A DNA stretch of 64,000 nt from Phenylobacterium hankyongense. Its GTDB lineage: Bacteria > Pseudomonadota > Alphaproteobacteria > Caulobacterales > Caulobacteraceae. Of this stretch, positions 26,259-35,312 are shown in pieces. Location of the stretch: contig NZ_QFYP01000001.1 of NCBI RefSeq assembly GCF_003254505.1, positions 1,286,001 through 1,350,000 of the forward strand, written 5' to 3'. A program made the translations under genes and the position numbers. Below the pieces are notes generated by a model. It did no database searches, was not told the origin of the DNA, and saw nothing but the letters and a program-made list of their open reading frames with translations. Within the stretch, counting starts at the first letter, position 1. Every line of letters begins with the position of its first letter.

Positions 26259-28394
26259 ATGGATCCGATGGCGGAGATCAAGGCGACCTTTTTCCAGGAG
26301 TGTGAGGAGCAGCTCGCCGAACTGGAGACCGGGCTGCTCGCCATGGAGGAAGGCGACGACAGCTCGGAGACCGTCAACGCCGTGTTCCGGGCCGTGCACT
26401 CGGTGAAGGGCGGCGCCGGCGCCTTCGGCCTCGACGACCTGGTGCGCTTCGCCCACGTGTTCGAAACCGCGCTCGACGAGATGCGCGCCGGCCGGCTGGC
26501 GCCCTCGCCCGAACTGCTCAAGCCGATGCTGCGGGCCGCCGACGTGCTCGCCGACCTGGTGCGCGCGGCGCGTGACGGCGGCGAGGTCGATTCGGTGCGC
26601 AGCGACGCCGTCGCCGCCGAGATCGCCGCCTTCACCGGCGACGCCGGCGCCGAGGAGACGGACGACGACGGCATGGACGGCCTGGTGTTCCAGCCCATGC
26701 AGGTGGCGCTTGCGCCCGCCGCGCCGGCCGCCTCCGCCGAGGGCTGGACCGTGCGCTTCAAGCCGCGGGTCGAGCTCTACAAGAAGGCCAACGAGACCGT
26801 GCTGCTGCTGCGCGAGCTGGCGCGGCTGGGCGAGGTGGAGGTCGAGCTGGACGCCAGCGACCTGCCGCTGCTGCCGCACCTCGACCCGGAAGGCGCCTAC
26901 CTGGCCTGGACCGTGCGACTGCGCGGCGACGCCGGCGAGGCGGCGGTCCGCGAGGTGTTCGAATTCGTCGACAGCGACTGCGAGCTGGACGTGCGCCGCG
27001 CCGGGGAAGCCGCCGCCGCGCCCGCGCCGGACCTCGATATCGCCGCCCTGATCAGCCAGGCGCAGGCCGCCGTCGACGACGCGGGGCCGCCCGTGCTCGA
27101 CGCCGATCCGGCCGCGCCGGCGCCGGCCGCGCAGGCCGCGGCCGCCGGACGTCCCGAGCCGGCCAAGGCCAACACCCCGGGGGCCGCCAACGCCCCGGGC
27201 GCCACCATCCGCGTCGACCTGGAACGGGTGGACCGGCTGATCGACCTGGTCGGCGAGCTGGTCATCAACCAGGCCATGCTGGCGCAGCGGGTGACCGAGG
27301 CAGGCATGGCGCGGGCCTCGAGCGTCGCCGTGGGCCTCGACGAGCTGGAGCAGCTCACCCGCGAGATCCAGGACAGCGTCATGGCGATCCGCGCCCAGCC
27401 GGTGAAGTCGGTGTTCCAGCGGATGCCGCGGCTGGCCCGCGAGGTCGCCAGCGCCACCGGCAAGCAGGTCCGCCTGGTCACCGAGGGCGAGGGCACCGAG
27501 GTCGACAAGACCGTTATCGAGCGGATCTCCGACCCGCTCACCCACATGATCCGCAACGCCATCGACCACGGGCTGGAGACGCCCGAGCGCCGGCGCGAAG
27601 CCGGCAAGAACCCCGAGGGCGTGGTGCGGCTCTCGGCCCTGCACCGCTCCGGGCGGATCGTCATCGAGGTGGCCGACGACGGGGCCGGCATCAACCGCGA
27701 GCGGGTCAAGGCGATCGCCGTCGAGAAAGGCCTGATCGCCCTCGACGCCGCCCTGTCCGACGAGGAGATCGACAACCTGATCTTTGCGCCGGGGTTCTCC
27801 ACCGCCGACGCGGTGTCCGACATCTCCGGGCGCGGGGTCGGCATGGACGTGGTCAAGCGCTCCATCCAGGAGCTCGGCGGCCGGATCTCGATCGCCTCGC
27901 GGCCCGGTCTCGGCTCGACCTTCACCATGAGCCTGCCGCTGACCCTGGCGGTGCTGGACGGCATGGTGCTGTCGGCCGGCCAGCAGACCCTGGTGGCGCC
28001 GATGACCGCCATCGTCGAAACCCTGCAGCCCAAGCGCGCCGAGGTGCACAGCGTCGGCGGCGGCGCGCGCGTGATCTCCATCCGCGGCGCCTATGTGCCG
28101 CTGGTCGACGTCGGGATGGCGCTTGGCTACCGGCCCGACGCGCTCGACGCCGAACAGGGCGTGGCGCTGCTGATCGAAGGCGAGGGCGGGGCCCGCGCCG
28201 TGCTGCTGGTCGATGCGATCCAGGGCCAGCGCCAGGTGGTGATCAAGAGCCTGGAAGCCAACTACCAGCGCGTGCCCGGCATCGCCGCGGCCACCATCCT
28301 GGGCGACGGCCGCGTCGCCCTGATCCTCGACATCGACGCCCTCGTCGCCGCCTCCCGCGCGGTCGAGGCCCCCCGGCTCCTCCAAGCAGGATGA
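26259..28394 (+). CDS. cheA: CheA chemotaxis histidine kinase
   Basis: 711 aa from the ATG at 26259; a GTG at 26241 gives six more residues. P1 Hpt domain with H47 in [15 protein letters not shown]; an Ala/Pro-rich linker at about 270-315; dimerisation helices ([18 protein letters not shown]); the P4 ATPase with N box [13 protein letters not shown]1 VADDGAGI and G2 [10 protein letters not shown]; and a C-terminal CheW-like P5. P2 is not obvious between P1 and the linker, as in several alphaproteobacterial CheA proteins. It phosphorylates CheY and CheB and overlaps cheW by ATGA. Confidence 0.96.
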   Translation: MDPMAEIKATFFQECEEQLAELETGLLAMEEGDDSSETVNAVFRAVHSVKGGAGAFGLDDLVRFAHVFETALDEMRAGRLAPSPELLKPMLRAADVLADLVRAARDGGEVDSVRSDAVAAEIAAFTGDAGAEETDDDGMDGLVFQPMQVALAPAAPAASAEGWTVRFKPRVELYKKANETVLLLRELARLGEVEVELDASDLPLLPHLDPEGAYLAWTVRLRGDAGEAAVREVFEFVDSDCELDVRRAGEAAAAPAPDLDIAALISQAQAAVDDAGPPVLDADPAAPAPAAQAAAAGRPEPAKANTPGAANAPGATIRVDLERVDRLIDLVGELVINQAMLAQRVTEAGMARASSVAVGLDELEQLTREIQDSVMAIRAQPVKSVFQRMPRLAREVASATGKQVRLVTEGEGTEVDKTVIERISDPLTHMIRNAIDHGLETPERRREAGKNPEGVVRLSALHRSGRIVIEVADDGAGINRERVKAIAVEKGLIALDAALSDEEIDNLIFAPGFSTADAVSDISGRGVGMDVVKRSIQELGGRISIASRPGLGSTFTMSLPLTLAVLDGMVLSAGQQTLVAPMTAIVETLQPKRAEVHSVGGGARVISIRGAYVPLVDVGMALGYRPDALDAEQGVALLIEGEGGARAVLLVDAIQGQRQVVIKSLEANYQRVPGIAAATILGDGRVALILDIDALVAASRAVEAPRLLQAG

Positions 28395-28867
28395 TCTCCA
28401 TGAGCGACTCCCCCACGCCCGCCGGCCTCGGCCGCGAACTGATCTCGTTCCGGATCGGCTCGCAGGAGTTCTGCGTCGACATCATGTCGGTGCGCGAGAT
28501 CCGCGGCTGGACGCCGGCCACCGCCCTGCCGCGGGCCCCGGCCTTCGTGCGCGGGGTGATCAACCTGCGCGGCGCGGTGCTGCCGATCGTCGACCTCGGG
28601 GCCCGCCTGGGCCTCGGCGCCGCCGACCCGACCGCCCGCCACGTGATCATCGTCGCCCAGGTGGAGAACCAGGTGGTGGGCCTGTTGGTCGACGCCGTCT
28701 CCGACATCCTCACCGTCACCGACGACATGGTGCAGGCGACGCCCGACGTGGCCTCGGAGATGGTCCGGATGTTCGTCCGCGGCCTGCTGGCCATCGACGG
28801 CCGGATGGTCTCCTTCATCTCGCTCGACCGGGTGCTGCCGGACGGCGACCTCGACATCGCGGCATGA
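28391..28867 (+). CDS. cheW: CheW coupling protein
   Basis: 158 aa. A single CheW domain: [54 protein letters not shown] carries the two SH3-like subdomain signatures. It bridges CheA and receptor in the signalling array. The ATG overlaps the cheA stop (ATGA); a second ATG at 28400 is possible. Its stop overlaps the cheR start. Confidence 0.96.
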   Translation: MISMSDSPTPAGLGRELISFRIGSQEFCVDIMSVREIRGWTPATALPRAPAFVRGVINLRGAVLPIVDLGARLGLGAADPTARHVIIVAQVENQVVGLLVDAVSDILTVTDDMVQATPDVASEMVRMFVRGLLAIDGRMVSFISLDRVLPDGDLDIAA

Positions 28868-29745
28868 GCCTCGCCGCGCAGATGACTGTTCGCGACGACC
28901 GGCAGCAGCTGGTGGATGGGGAGTTCCTGTTCACCGCCGAGGACTTTCGCCGGATCGCCGCGACCCTGCACGCAGCCTCCGGGATCGCGCTGCCGGAATC
29001 CAAGGCGACCCTGGTCTATTCCCGCCTCGCCAAGCGCCTGCGGACGCTGGGACTGGAAAGCTTCCGCGACTACTGCGCCCTGGTCGCCGGCGCCGGCGGC
29101 CTCGACGAACGCCAGCAGATGATCGTGGCGCTGACCACCAACGTCACCCGCTTCTTCCGCGAGCCGCACCACTTCGAGCACCTGAAGACACAGGTGCTGC
29201 CGCCCCTGCTCGCCGCCGCCCGTCGCGGGGCGCCGGTGCGGATCTGGTCCGCCGGCTGCTCGAATGGCCAGGAGCCCTACTCGATCGCGCTGACCATCCT
29301 GTCGATGATGCCCGAGGCGCCGGAGCACGACATCCGCGTGCTGGCCACCGACATCGACAGCCAGATGATCGCCGAGGGCCGCGCCGGCCTCTACGGCGCC
29401 GGCGCCATGGCCCCGGTGCCGGGCGAGCTGCGCGCCCGCTGGTTCGAACGCGAGGGCGACGACTGGCGGGCCTCCGATCCGCTGAAGAAGCTGGTGGTGT
29501 TCAACGAGCTCAACCTGATGACCGACTGGCCCATGCGCCGGCAGTTCCAGGCGATCTTCTGCCGCAACGTGGTGATCTATTTCGAAGAGGCCACCCAGGC
29601 CAAGGTGTTCGGCCGCTTCCTGCCGCTGATGGGGCCGGACGCGCGGCTCTATATCGGCCACTCCGAGCGACTCTGCGGCGAGGCCGCCCAGCGCCTCGAG
29701 ACCGATGGCGTCACCACCTATCGCCTGCGGGGCGCCGCCCGATGA
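28864..29745 (+). CDS. cheR: CheR methyltransferase
   Basis: 293 aa. The N-terminal helical domain is [38 protein letters not shown]. The SAM site is [21 protein letters not shown] at about 123-143, and the catalytic region contains [18 protein letters not shown] and YIGHSE. It methylates glutamates of the MCP using SAM. The WEEF tail of the MCP in this operon could dock it. It overlaps cheW and cheB by four bases each. Confidence 0.96.
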   Translation: MSLAAQMTVRDDRQQLVDGEFLFTAEDFRRIAATLHAASGIALPESKATLVYSRLAKRLRTLGLESFRDYCALVAGAGGLDERQQMIVALTTNVTRFFREPHHFEHLKTQVLPPLLAAARRGAPVRIWSAGCSNGQEPYSIALTILSMMPEAPEHDIRVLATDIDSQMIAEGRAGLYGAGAMAPVPGELRARWFEREGDDWRASDPLKKLVVFNELNLMTDWPMRRQFQAIFCRNVVIYFEEATQAKVFGRFLPLMGPDARLYIGHSERLCGEAAQRLETDGVTTYRLRGAAR

Positions 29746-30770
29746 TCCGCGTGCTGGTCGTCGACGACTCCGCCACCATGCGCAGCCTGATCGCCGCGGT
29801 GCTGTCGCGCGATCCGGAGATCGAGGTGGTCGGCCAGGCGGGCGACCCGCTGGAGGCCCGCGACGCCATCAAGGCGCTCAATCCCGACGTCATCACCCTG
29901 GACGTCGAGATGCCGAACATGAACGGCATCGACTTCCTCGAACGGATCATGCGGCTGCGGCCGATGCCGGTGGTGATGGTCTCGACCCTCACCGTGCGCG
30001 GCGCCGAGGTGACCCTGGAGGCGCTGGAGCTGGGCGCCGTCGACTGCGTCGCCAAGCCTTCGACCGGCGGCCTGGAGGGCTTCCAGGAACTGCCGGAGAA
30101 GGTGAAGACCGCGGCCCGCGCCAAGGTGCGGCCGCTGCCCCCGCGCGGCGCGGCGCCGCCGCAGCCGCTGCAGCACACCGCCGACGGGCGGGTGGTGGCC
30201 ATCGGCTCCTCCACCGGCGGCGTCGAGGCCTTGATCGCCGTCCTCGGCCGCTTTCCGGCCAACTGCCCGGCGACGGTGATCACCCAGCACATGCCGGCCG
30301 CCTTCACCAAGAGCTTCGCCGATCGGCTGGACCGCCTCTGCGCGCCGAAGGTCGAGGAGGCCTATGACGGCGCGCCGCTGGCCGCCGGCCGGGTCTATGT
30401 GGCGGCCGGCGGCGCCTGCCACCTGGAAGTCGTCGGCGCCGCGCAGCTGCGCTGCCGGGTGCAGCCCGGCGAGCCGGTGAACGGCCACCGGCCGTCGGTG
30501 GACGTGCTGTTCCGGTCGGTGGCCAGGACGGTCGGCCGCCGCGGCGTCGGCCTCATCCTCACCGGCATGGGCCGCGACGGGGCCCAGGGCCTCTTGGAGA
30601 TGCGCCAGGCCGGCGCCCACACCCTCGGCCAGGATGAAGCCAGCTGCGTCGTCTACGGCATGCCCAAGGCGGCCTTCGAAATCGGCGCGGTCGAGCGCCA
30701 GGCGCCTCTCGACCGGCTCGCCGGCGAGCTGCTGAAAACTTCCGGTCCCACCAAACTCGAGAGAGCCTGA
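29742..30770 (+). CDS. cheB: CheB methylesterase / glutamine deamidase
   Basis: 342 aa. The N-terminal receiver has VVDDSATM and [13 protein letters not shown] with the phosphoacceptor Asp. The C-terminal methylesterase has the triad segments [11 protein letters not shown] (Ser), ITQHMPA (His) and [10 protein letters not shown] (Asp). It removes receptor methyl groups when phosphorylated by CheA. Its stop TGA shares its last base with the ATG of the next cheY. Confidence 0.96.
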   Translation: MIRVLVVDDSATMRSLIAAVLSRDPEIEVVGQAGDPLEARDAIKALNPDVITLDVEMPNMNGIDFLERIMRLRPMPVVMVSTLTVRGAEVTLEALELGAVDCVAKPSTGGLEGFQELPEKVKTAARAKVRPLPPRGAAPPQPLQHTADGRVVAIGSSTGGVEALIAVLGRFPANCPATVITQHMPAAFTKSFADRLDRLCAPKVEEAYDGAPLAAGRVYVAAGGACHLEVVGAAQLRCRVQPGEPVNGHRPSVDVLFRSVARTVGRRGVGLILTGMGRDGAQGLLEMRQAGAHTLGQDEASCVVYGMPKAAFEIGAVERQAPLDRLAGELLKTSGPTKLERA

Positions 30771-31159
30771 TGCCTTCCGCGGCCGCGTTGAACGTCCTCA
30801 TCGTCGATGATCAGCAAACCATGCGTTCGCTCGTGCGCACGGGCCTGCAGCAGCTGGGCTTCAAGGAATTCAAGGAGTGTCCCGACGGCGAGGAGGGGCT
30901 CCGCGCCATGCTCGTCGGCCGCACCGACCTGGTGATCTCCGACTACAACATGCCCAAGCTGGACGGCCTGGGCCTGCTGCGGGCGATCCGCAGCCACGAG
31001 CCGATCCGCACCACCGCCTTCATCATGCTCACCGGCCGGGCCGACAAGGACCTGGTCGCCCGGGCGGTGCAGTTCGGGGTCAACAACTACCTGGTGAAGC
31101 CGTTCACCGTGGCCACCCTCAAGGAGAAGATCGAGGCGGTCTTCGGCCCGCTGACATGA
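30770..31159 (+). CDS. cheY: CheY response regulator (second of three)
   Basis: 129 aa. It has all receiver residues: LIVDDQQTM (acid pair), [13 protein letters not shown] (phosphoacceptor), FIMLTGRAD (Thr) and [17 protein letters not shown] (Lys). It is closest in look to the motor-binding CheY type. It overlaps cheB by one base (TGATG) and cheD by four. Confidence 0.95.
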   Translation: MPSAAALNVLIVDDQQTMRSLVRTGLQQLGFKEFKECPDGEEGLRAMLVGRTDLVISDYNMPKLDGLGLLRAIRSHEPIRTTAFIMLTGRADKDLVARAVQFGVNNYLVKPFTVATLKEKIEAVFGPLT

Positions 31160-31719
31160 GCTGGTCCGGCGCACTGTCCGACGGCGATCCCCCGCGTCCG
31201 ATCCACATCGTGCAGGGCGAGCATCACGTCACCGACGACCCGCAGGCGGTGCTGACCACCATCCTCGGCAGCTGCGTCGCCGCCTGCCTGCGCGACCCGC
31301 TGGCCGGGGTCGGCGGGATGAACCACTTCCTGCTGCCGGGCGGCGATCCGCGCGACGCCGGGACCGACTGCGTGCGCTATGGCGTCCACGCCATGGAGCT
31401 GCTGGTCAACGCCCTGCTGGTGCGCGGCGCGCGCCGGGACCGGCTGGAGGGCAAGCTGTTCGGCGGCGCGCGCCTGGTGAAGGGGCTGACCGACGTCGGC
31501 GCCCAGAACGCCGACTTCGCCGAGGACTTCCTGCGTCGCGAGGGCTTGCGCCACGTCGGCGGCTCGCTGCGCGGCGAGCGCGGCCGCCGGCTGCAGTTCT
31601 GGCCGGTGGCCGGCCGCGCCCGCCAGGTGCTGCTGGCCAAGGAGACGCCCGAGATGCTGGCGCGCGAGGTCCGCCCGCCGCCCGCCACCGTCCACGCCGG
31701 CGCCCTCGAACTGTTCTGA
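31156..31719 (+). CDS. cheD: CheD chemoreceptor glutamine deamidase
   Basis: 187 aa from the ATG at 31156, which overlaps the cheY stop. The catalytic Cys is in [14 protein letters not shown] and the His in [11 protein letters not shown]; the third active-site residue is expected near KLFGGARLV. CheD deamidates receptor Gln to Glu and helps adaptation. It belongs to the same uninterrupted transcription unit. Confidence 0.95.
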   Translation: MSWSGALSDGDPPRPIHIVQGEHHVTDDPQAVLTTILGSCVAACLRDPLAGVGGMNHFLLPGGDPRDAGTDCVRYGVHAMELLVNALLVRGARRDRLEGKLFGGARLVKGLTDVGAQNADFAEDFLRREGLRHVGGSLRGERGRRLQFWPVAGRARQVLLAKETPEMLAREVRPPPATVHAGALELF

Positions 31720-31729
31720 GATCACGCCC

Positions 31730-32083
31730 ATGCCCCCGCTTTCCTCTCCCGAGGTCCCGCTGAGCCAGGTGCTGGCCACCTGCGCCGGCGAACTCGCCGA
31801 TCTCGCAGCCCGCTGCGGGCGATTGCAGACGACGCTCTCGCCCGCGCTGGCGCGCACGGCGGACCTGGAGGACGGCCAGGCGCTCGACCTCGTCACCCAG
31901 ACCCTGGAAGCCCTGTCGGCCTACATGGGCGCCCTCGGGCGCGGCCTGCCCGCCGCCTGGACGGCGGATGCGGCCGCGGCCGCGGCCGGCTTGCCGCTGG
32001 CCGACCTCGCCGCACGCCTGCAGGGCCTCGCCGCGGCGGCGGCGGCGGACAGCGGCGAGCTCGACCTGTTCGAGGCCGGGTGA
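31730..32083 (+). CDS. cheU: CheU-like chemotaxis operon protein
   Basis: 117 aa, Ala/Leu-rich and helical throughout, with no catalytic motif visible. The assignment rests on place: it lies between cheD and the third cheY, as cheU does in the Caulobacter crescentus cluster. The start is 10 bp after cheD and the stop overlaps the next cheY (ATGA). The function is unknown. Confidence 0.75.
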   Translation: MPPLSSPEVPLSQVLATCAGELADLAARCGRLQTTLSPALARTADLEDGQALDLVTQTLEALSAYMGALGRGLPAAWTADAAAAAAGLPLADLAARLQGLAAAAAADSGELDLFEAG

Positions 32084-32670
32084 TGAGCGAGCTGCGCCTC
32101 AACCTCACCAAGGCCTCGGTGCTGCTGGTGCAGCACAGCCTCACCGAGCTCGACATCCTCGGCCAGGTGTTCATCGGCTTCGGGGTCAAGTCGATCCGCA
32201 AGTGCCAGGCCATCGACGAGGCCGGGGAGGCGGTGCGCCGCACGCCGTTCGACCTGATCATCGTCGACTGCGACCTGCCGGCCGGCCAGGGCTTCACCTT
32301 CGTCAGCGCGATCCGCCGCATGGAGGACAACCCGAACCGGCTGGCCCCGATATTGCTGATCTCCGGCCACACCGCCCCCGGCGCGGTGACCCGGGCCCGC
32401 GACTCCGGCGCCAACTTCGTGGTCGCCAAGCCGATCACCCCGAAGGTCATGTTCGACCGGGTGATGTGGCTGGCGCGCGAGACGCGGCAGTTCGTGGACA
32501 GCGAGGGCTACGCCGGCCCCGACCGCCGCCACAAGTCCTTCGGCCCGCCGCCGGGCCAGAAGGGCCGCCGCTGCGACGACCTCTCCGCCGAGGTCGGCCG
32601 CCCGGTCGGCCCCGACCTGTCGCAGTCGGACATCGACGCCCTGTTCAATCCAAAGAGAGCCGTCGCGTGA
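32080..32670 (+). CDS. cheY: Degenerate CheY-like receiver with C-terminal FliM-type motif (cheYIII position)
   Basis: 196 aa. Residues 10-130 form a receiver with Asp62 (IIVDCDLP), Lys116 (VVAKPITPK) and Ser94 (LLISGHT). The usual acidic pair after beta-1 is replaced by Gln17-His18 (LLVQHSL), so Mg2+ binding and phosphorylation are doubtful. A 50-residue tail holds the charged GPDRRHK stretch and ends with LSQSDIDALF (179-188). That motif is close to the FliM N-terminal peptide LSQAEIDALL that binds phospho-CheY. It overlaps cheU and cheE by four bases each. Confidence 0.88.
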   Translation: MMSELRLNLTKASVLLVQHSLTELDILGQVFIGFGVKSIRKCQAIDEAGEAVRRTPFDLIIVDCDLPAGQGFTFVSAIRRMEDNPNRLAPILLISGHTAPGAVTRARDSGANFVVAKPITPKVMFDRVMWLARETRQFVDSEGYAGPDRRHKSFGPPPGQKGRRCDDLSAEVGRPVGPDLSQSDIDALFNPKRAVA

Positions 32671-33128
32671 GACCTGCCAACATCTTCAAATACCAGAACC
32701 GCCTGGCCAAGGCGGTCGGCTCCCGCACCGGCATGACCGCCCAGGAGGCGATCCCCGCCGCCCAGGCCCGCGTCGAGCTGGTCCGCGAGCCGACGCTGGC
32801 CGAGATCGACGCGGCGCTGGGCGAGATCTACGGCCTGTCCGAACCGCTGAAGGCCGAGCACGACCGCGCCGGGCTGCGGCGCATGTACGACGCCGCCAAC
32901 CTGATCGTGGCGACGGCCGGCGTCTTCGGCCTGGAGGAGCTGGGGCAGGCGGCCTGGAGCCTCTGCGAGCTCGCCAGCCGCTTCGAAGCCACCGGCCGGT
33001 TCAGCTGGGCGATGATCGCCGTGCACATCGATGGGCTGCGGCTGCTGCGCTACCCCACCGACCACCCCCGCGCCCACCGCGAAGCGGTGCTCGCCGGCCT
33101 GCGCCAGGTGACCGCCAGCATCGTCTGA
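32667..33128 (+). CDS. cheE: CheE-like chemotaxis operon protein
   Basis: 153 aa from a GTG that overlaps the preceding stop. It is helical, with an N-terminal MRPANIFKYQNRLAKAVGSRTGMTAQEAI and a bundle-like ELGQAAWSLCELASRFEATGRFSWAMIAVHIDGLRLLRY. Named by position: it is the last gene of the cluster, as cheE is in Caulobacter. It has an Hpt-like look but no clear phosphorylatable His in the xxHxxKG context. Confidence 0.78.
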   Translation: MRPANIFKYQNRLAKAVGSRTGMTAQEAIPAAQARVELVREPTLAEIDAALGEIYGLSEPLKAEHDRAGLRRMYDAANLIVATAGVFGLEELGQAAWSLCELASRFEATGRFSWAMIAVHIDGLRLLRYPTDHPRAHREAVLAGLRQVTASIV

Positions 33129-33195
33129 CGGCGGAGGTCGAGGTGCGTTGGGCCGCGGACCTTTTCATGCCTGCTCGACTGACGCCGGACAGCAA

Positions 33196-33218
33196 AACGC
33201 CGCCCCGAGGGCGGCGTT
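33196..33218 (-). terminator. Intrinsic terminator, originally of tRNA-Gly
   Basis: A perfect 10-bp stem AACGCCGCCC / GGGCGGCGTT with a 3-base loop. On the minus strand it is followed by TT after the GGCGTT arm, giving a TTTT run, so it works best leftwards. It lies 26 bp beyond the left att repeat, where the 3' end of tRNA-Gly was before the island entered. It can also serve the che operon. Confidence 0.75.
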
Positions 33219-33244
33219 AGGTCTCTGCATTTACAGAGAGAATT

Positions 33245-33289
33245 TGGAGCGGGCGAAGAGATTCGAACTCTCGACCCCAACCTTGGCAA
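33245..33289. repeat. Left attachment site (45-bp tRNA-Gly 3' fragment)
   Basis: Identical over 45 bp to 52405-52449, covering the CCA end through the T arm to the anticodon loop of tRNA-Gly(GCC). Flanking bases differ on both sides (T versus A before, T versus G after). It has no 5' half, so it is the displaced original tRNA tail. Confidence 0.95.
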
Positions 33290-33383
33290 TCGAGAGGGCG
33301 GGGCGTCTCGGCATTTGAGATGGGTGCTGGGGATTACCAGGAATTGCAAGAAGGTGCTGGGGCGGGCTCGCGGAACACCTCGG

Positions 33384-33418
33384 AGTTGCAGGTTTCGAAC
33401 TGTTGGCGGAACCTGCAA
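33384..33418. repeat. Inverted repeat near the left island end
   Basis: GTTGCAGGTT (33384-33393) and AACCTGCAAC (33409-33418) pair perfectly over 10 bp with a 15-bp centre. Related TTGCAACC copies occur at 33459-33466, about 38143-38158 and 52293-52311. It may be an integrase arm site or a regulator operator in the 215-bp non-coding left end of the island. Confidence 0.5.
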
Positions 33419-33504
33419 CCAACGTTGATTTTCGATCAGCAGCCAAACTGCAACAAGGTTGCAACCGAGCGCACGCGCTCACGACCCAACGAGAGCCGTT
33501 CCCA

Positions 33505-33972
33505 ATGCCGGCACCACCCCCTGAAGCGGATGAGCTGTTCGACCTTTATCGGGAGTGTGAACACGTCCTGAAACGAGCCGGGCTTATCGATCCAAGTCGA
33601 AAGCGCGCGAGCGTCGATTGGGAGGCGTTCGCCCGGCAGCTAGGCGATGAATTCTTCCACGAAATGGCCGCTTCTGGTGAGGTGGGGACCTTGATTGCTG
33701 AACCGCCGCGCATCCTCATGCGTGACAGCCTCACCTTTGAACCTCCCGTCCCCGCACCAATCACTGACGTAGTCGGTCTGCTCGTGCGCGGCGTCTGCCA
33801 GGTCCGACACAACTATGCTCACGGTGAGAAATTTATTGGTGAAGGCGACTTCCAACGAGACACCGCACTCGTTCGTCAGGCGCTCTTTGTCTTGACGCGA
33901 GCTGCAGAACGACATGAAGCATTCAGCGCGCCTCCCGGAGCTTCAAGGGAGACGCATATCAGGCCGGCTTGA
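33505..33972 (+). CDS. HEPN-like protein with R-x4-H motif
   Basis: 155 aa from the ATG at 33505. The C-terminal half reads [22 protein letters not shown], with R101-HNYA-H106 forming the R-x4-6-H RNase signature of HEPN domains, here in the form seen in the pEK499_p136-like subfamily. A helix rich in Arg and Leu follows. HEPN proteins are often RNA-cleaving toxins or defence effectors. Its 3' end overlaps the convergent XRE gene by 14 bp. No obvious MNT-type antitoxin is adjacent. Confidence 0.65.
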   Translation: MPAPPPEADELFDLYRECEHVLKRAGLIDPSRKRASVDWEAFARQLGDEFFHEMAASGEVGTLIAEPPRILMRDSLTFEPPVPAPITDVVGLLVRGVCQVRHNYAHGEKFIGEGDFQRDTALVRQALFVLTRAAERHEAFSAPPGASRETHIRPA

Positions 33973-34183
33973 GGAGCAGCCAGCTAGACACTTCTAACGC
34001 CGCTGCGATGCGCTCAATGTTGTCAATCGACACGTTTCGCTCAGCGCGCTCGATAGAGCCGATGTAGGTCCGGTGCAGGCCGCAGGCGTCAGCGAAAGCC
34101 TCCTGGCTCAAGCCGGCGGCTTTGCGAAGTCGTCTGACATTCGCAGCAAACACCTTCCTGAGACTGATTGCTGGCCCGTCCAC
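33959..34183 (-). CDS. XRE-family regulator
   Basis: 74 aa. A complete HTH_3 domain: [54 protein letters not shown]. It is a typical small island regulator. It is convergent with the HEPN gene (14-bp overlap) and divergent from the 185-aa hypothetical gene, so it may control either. Confidence 0.9.
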   Translation of the reverse strand: MDGPAISLRKVFAANVRRLRKAAGLSQEAFADACGLHRTYIGSIERAERNVSIDNIERIAAALEVSSWLLLKPA

Positions 34184-34268
34184 GCCCCGGACGGTCGAGA
34201 AATGATGACTTTACATCTACAGACGATACGTAGCGTCTCGTTGATGACTATAGGTAGCGCCTGCTCAC

Positions 34269-34826
34269 TTGTCCCTCACACCACTCCCTACCCCTGAACC
34301 CGAGAGATACCTGGTTGTCAGGAGTCAGGCTGACGTTGAACGCCACCTCGATCTGATCCGGGCGTCTGCGGCGCGCGCCCAGGCATGGGTGATCTCCCAC
34401 CGGGGAGACCCGCTCGACCTACTGCGACAGATGAAATTCCACCCCGTTGGCTTCCACCCAATCGAGGATCGGCCGCTGAATCTCGTGGAGCAGCTGAACC
34501 AGACCTGGACCTACGCCGTCGCGCTGGAGGCCGCCCGAAAGTTGCTTGAGCTTCACCCAGACGCTGGCGGCTTCAACGTCGCACCCGGCGCGCATATGTC
34601 GATCCCCCTCGACATCATGAGCATTGCACCAGGGATCGTCGGTGCCGAGACCTTCGCCGTGACGAAGCCAGGCAGTAACAACAAGCTGAACAAGGATTTG
34701 GCCAAGCTTGCGGCACGGCCGGAGAAGCACCGCTACGTCTTCTTTAGCGCGCCAGGCTTCGCCGAGACGGTGCGAATTCCGCGCTACGAACGCGAAGGCG
34801 TAGAAGTGTGGTCAGTTGCCATCTGA
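34269..34826 (+). CDS. Hypothetical protein, possibly restriction-endonuclease-like
   Basis: 185 aa with a TTG start; the start is uncertain. The C-terminal part MSIAPGIVGAETFAVTKPGSNNKLNKDLAKLAARPEKHRYVFF has a hydrophobic strand with Glu, then N-x-K-L-x-K-D. I associate this pattern with some nuclease-fold proteins of mobile elements, but no complete PD-(D/E)XK motif can be claimed. It is divergent from the XRE regulator and upstream of the xis-like gene. Confidence 0.6.
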   Translation: MSLTPLPTPEPERYLVVRSQADVERHLDLIRASAARAQAWVISHRGDPLDLLRQMKFHPVGFHPIEDRPLNLVEQLNQTWTYAVALEAARKLLELHPDAGGFNVAPGAHMSIPLDIMSIAPGIVGAETFAVTKPGSNNKLNKDLAKLAARPEKHRYVFFSAPGFAETVRIPRYEREGVEVWSVAI

Positions 34827-35030
34827 CTCGAATCCCGGCTGGAAAGAGCTATGAGGATTGGTGTTCGCCCCGAGAGCATGGGGCCCCCGGCAGCACCCCT
34901 CCCAGTCTCAGTTAAAACCGGACATATAGATGCCGATTCGGCGTCCGCGGGGAGCCCCCAGGAGAGGGGGGACCTCCCAGGCAAAGCGAATCACCTTTGA
35001 TGTGTCGGCCTCACTAACCACGAGGCAAAC

Positions 35031-35312
35031 ATGTCCAAGACGATTGCGAAGGTGCCCGCGACCCTGCGGCACACAGAACCCCCCTATCAACCCGGCCCGT
35101 CGACAGACGGCGACCCGCCTGCCCCTGACTTCAACCGGCTCTATTCGATCCGGCAAGCCGCCGACGTGACGGGAATCCACTACTGGCTCCTGCTTAAGGC
35201 CGTGAACAACGGCGACGTGCCGAGCTATCAGTTCGGCAATGCTCGGCGGCGAGTGCGCCTGCCCGACATCGAAGCAGCCATCGCGGTCGCGGGCCGCGGG
35301 GGGCGCGCATGA
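35031..35312 (+). CDS. Excisionase/AlpA-like HTH protein
   Basis: 93 aa. LYSIRQAADVTGIHYWLLLKAVNNGDVPSYQFGNARRRVRLPDIEAAI at about 37-84 matches a MerR-like winged HTH of the excisionase family (HTH_17). It probably regulates the island or acts in excision. The stop overlaps the start of the primase gene (ATGA), a common pairing in satellite elements. Confidence 0.8.
   Translation: MSKTIAKVPATLRHTEPPYQPGPSTDGDPPAPDFNRLYSIRQAADVTGIHYWLLLKAVNNGDVPSYQFGNARRRVRLPDIEAAIAVAGRGGRA

Noticed and set aside
26055..28385. A 776-aa minus-strand frame opposite cheA
   Set aside because: Its composition is that of an antisense frame; cheA has all kinase motifs on the + strand.
32667..33128. CheE as an Hpt phosphotransfer protein
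   Set aside because: The fold looks helical, but there is no His in an HxxKG-like context, so only the positional name is kept.
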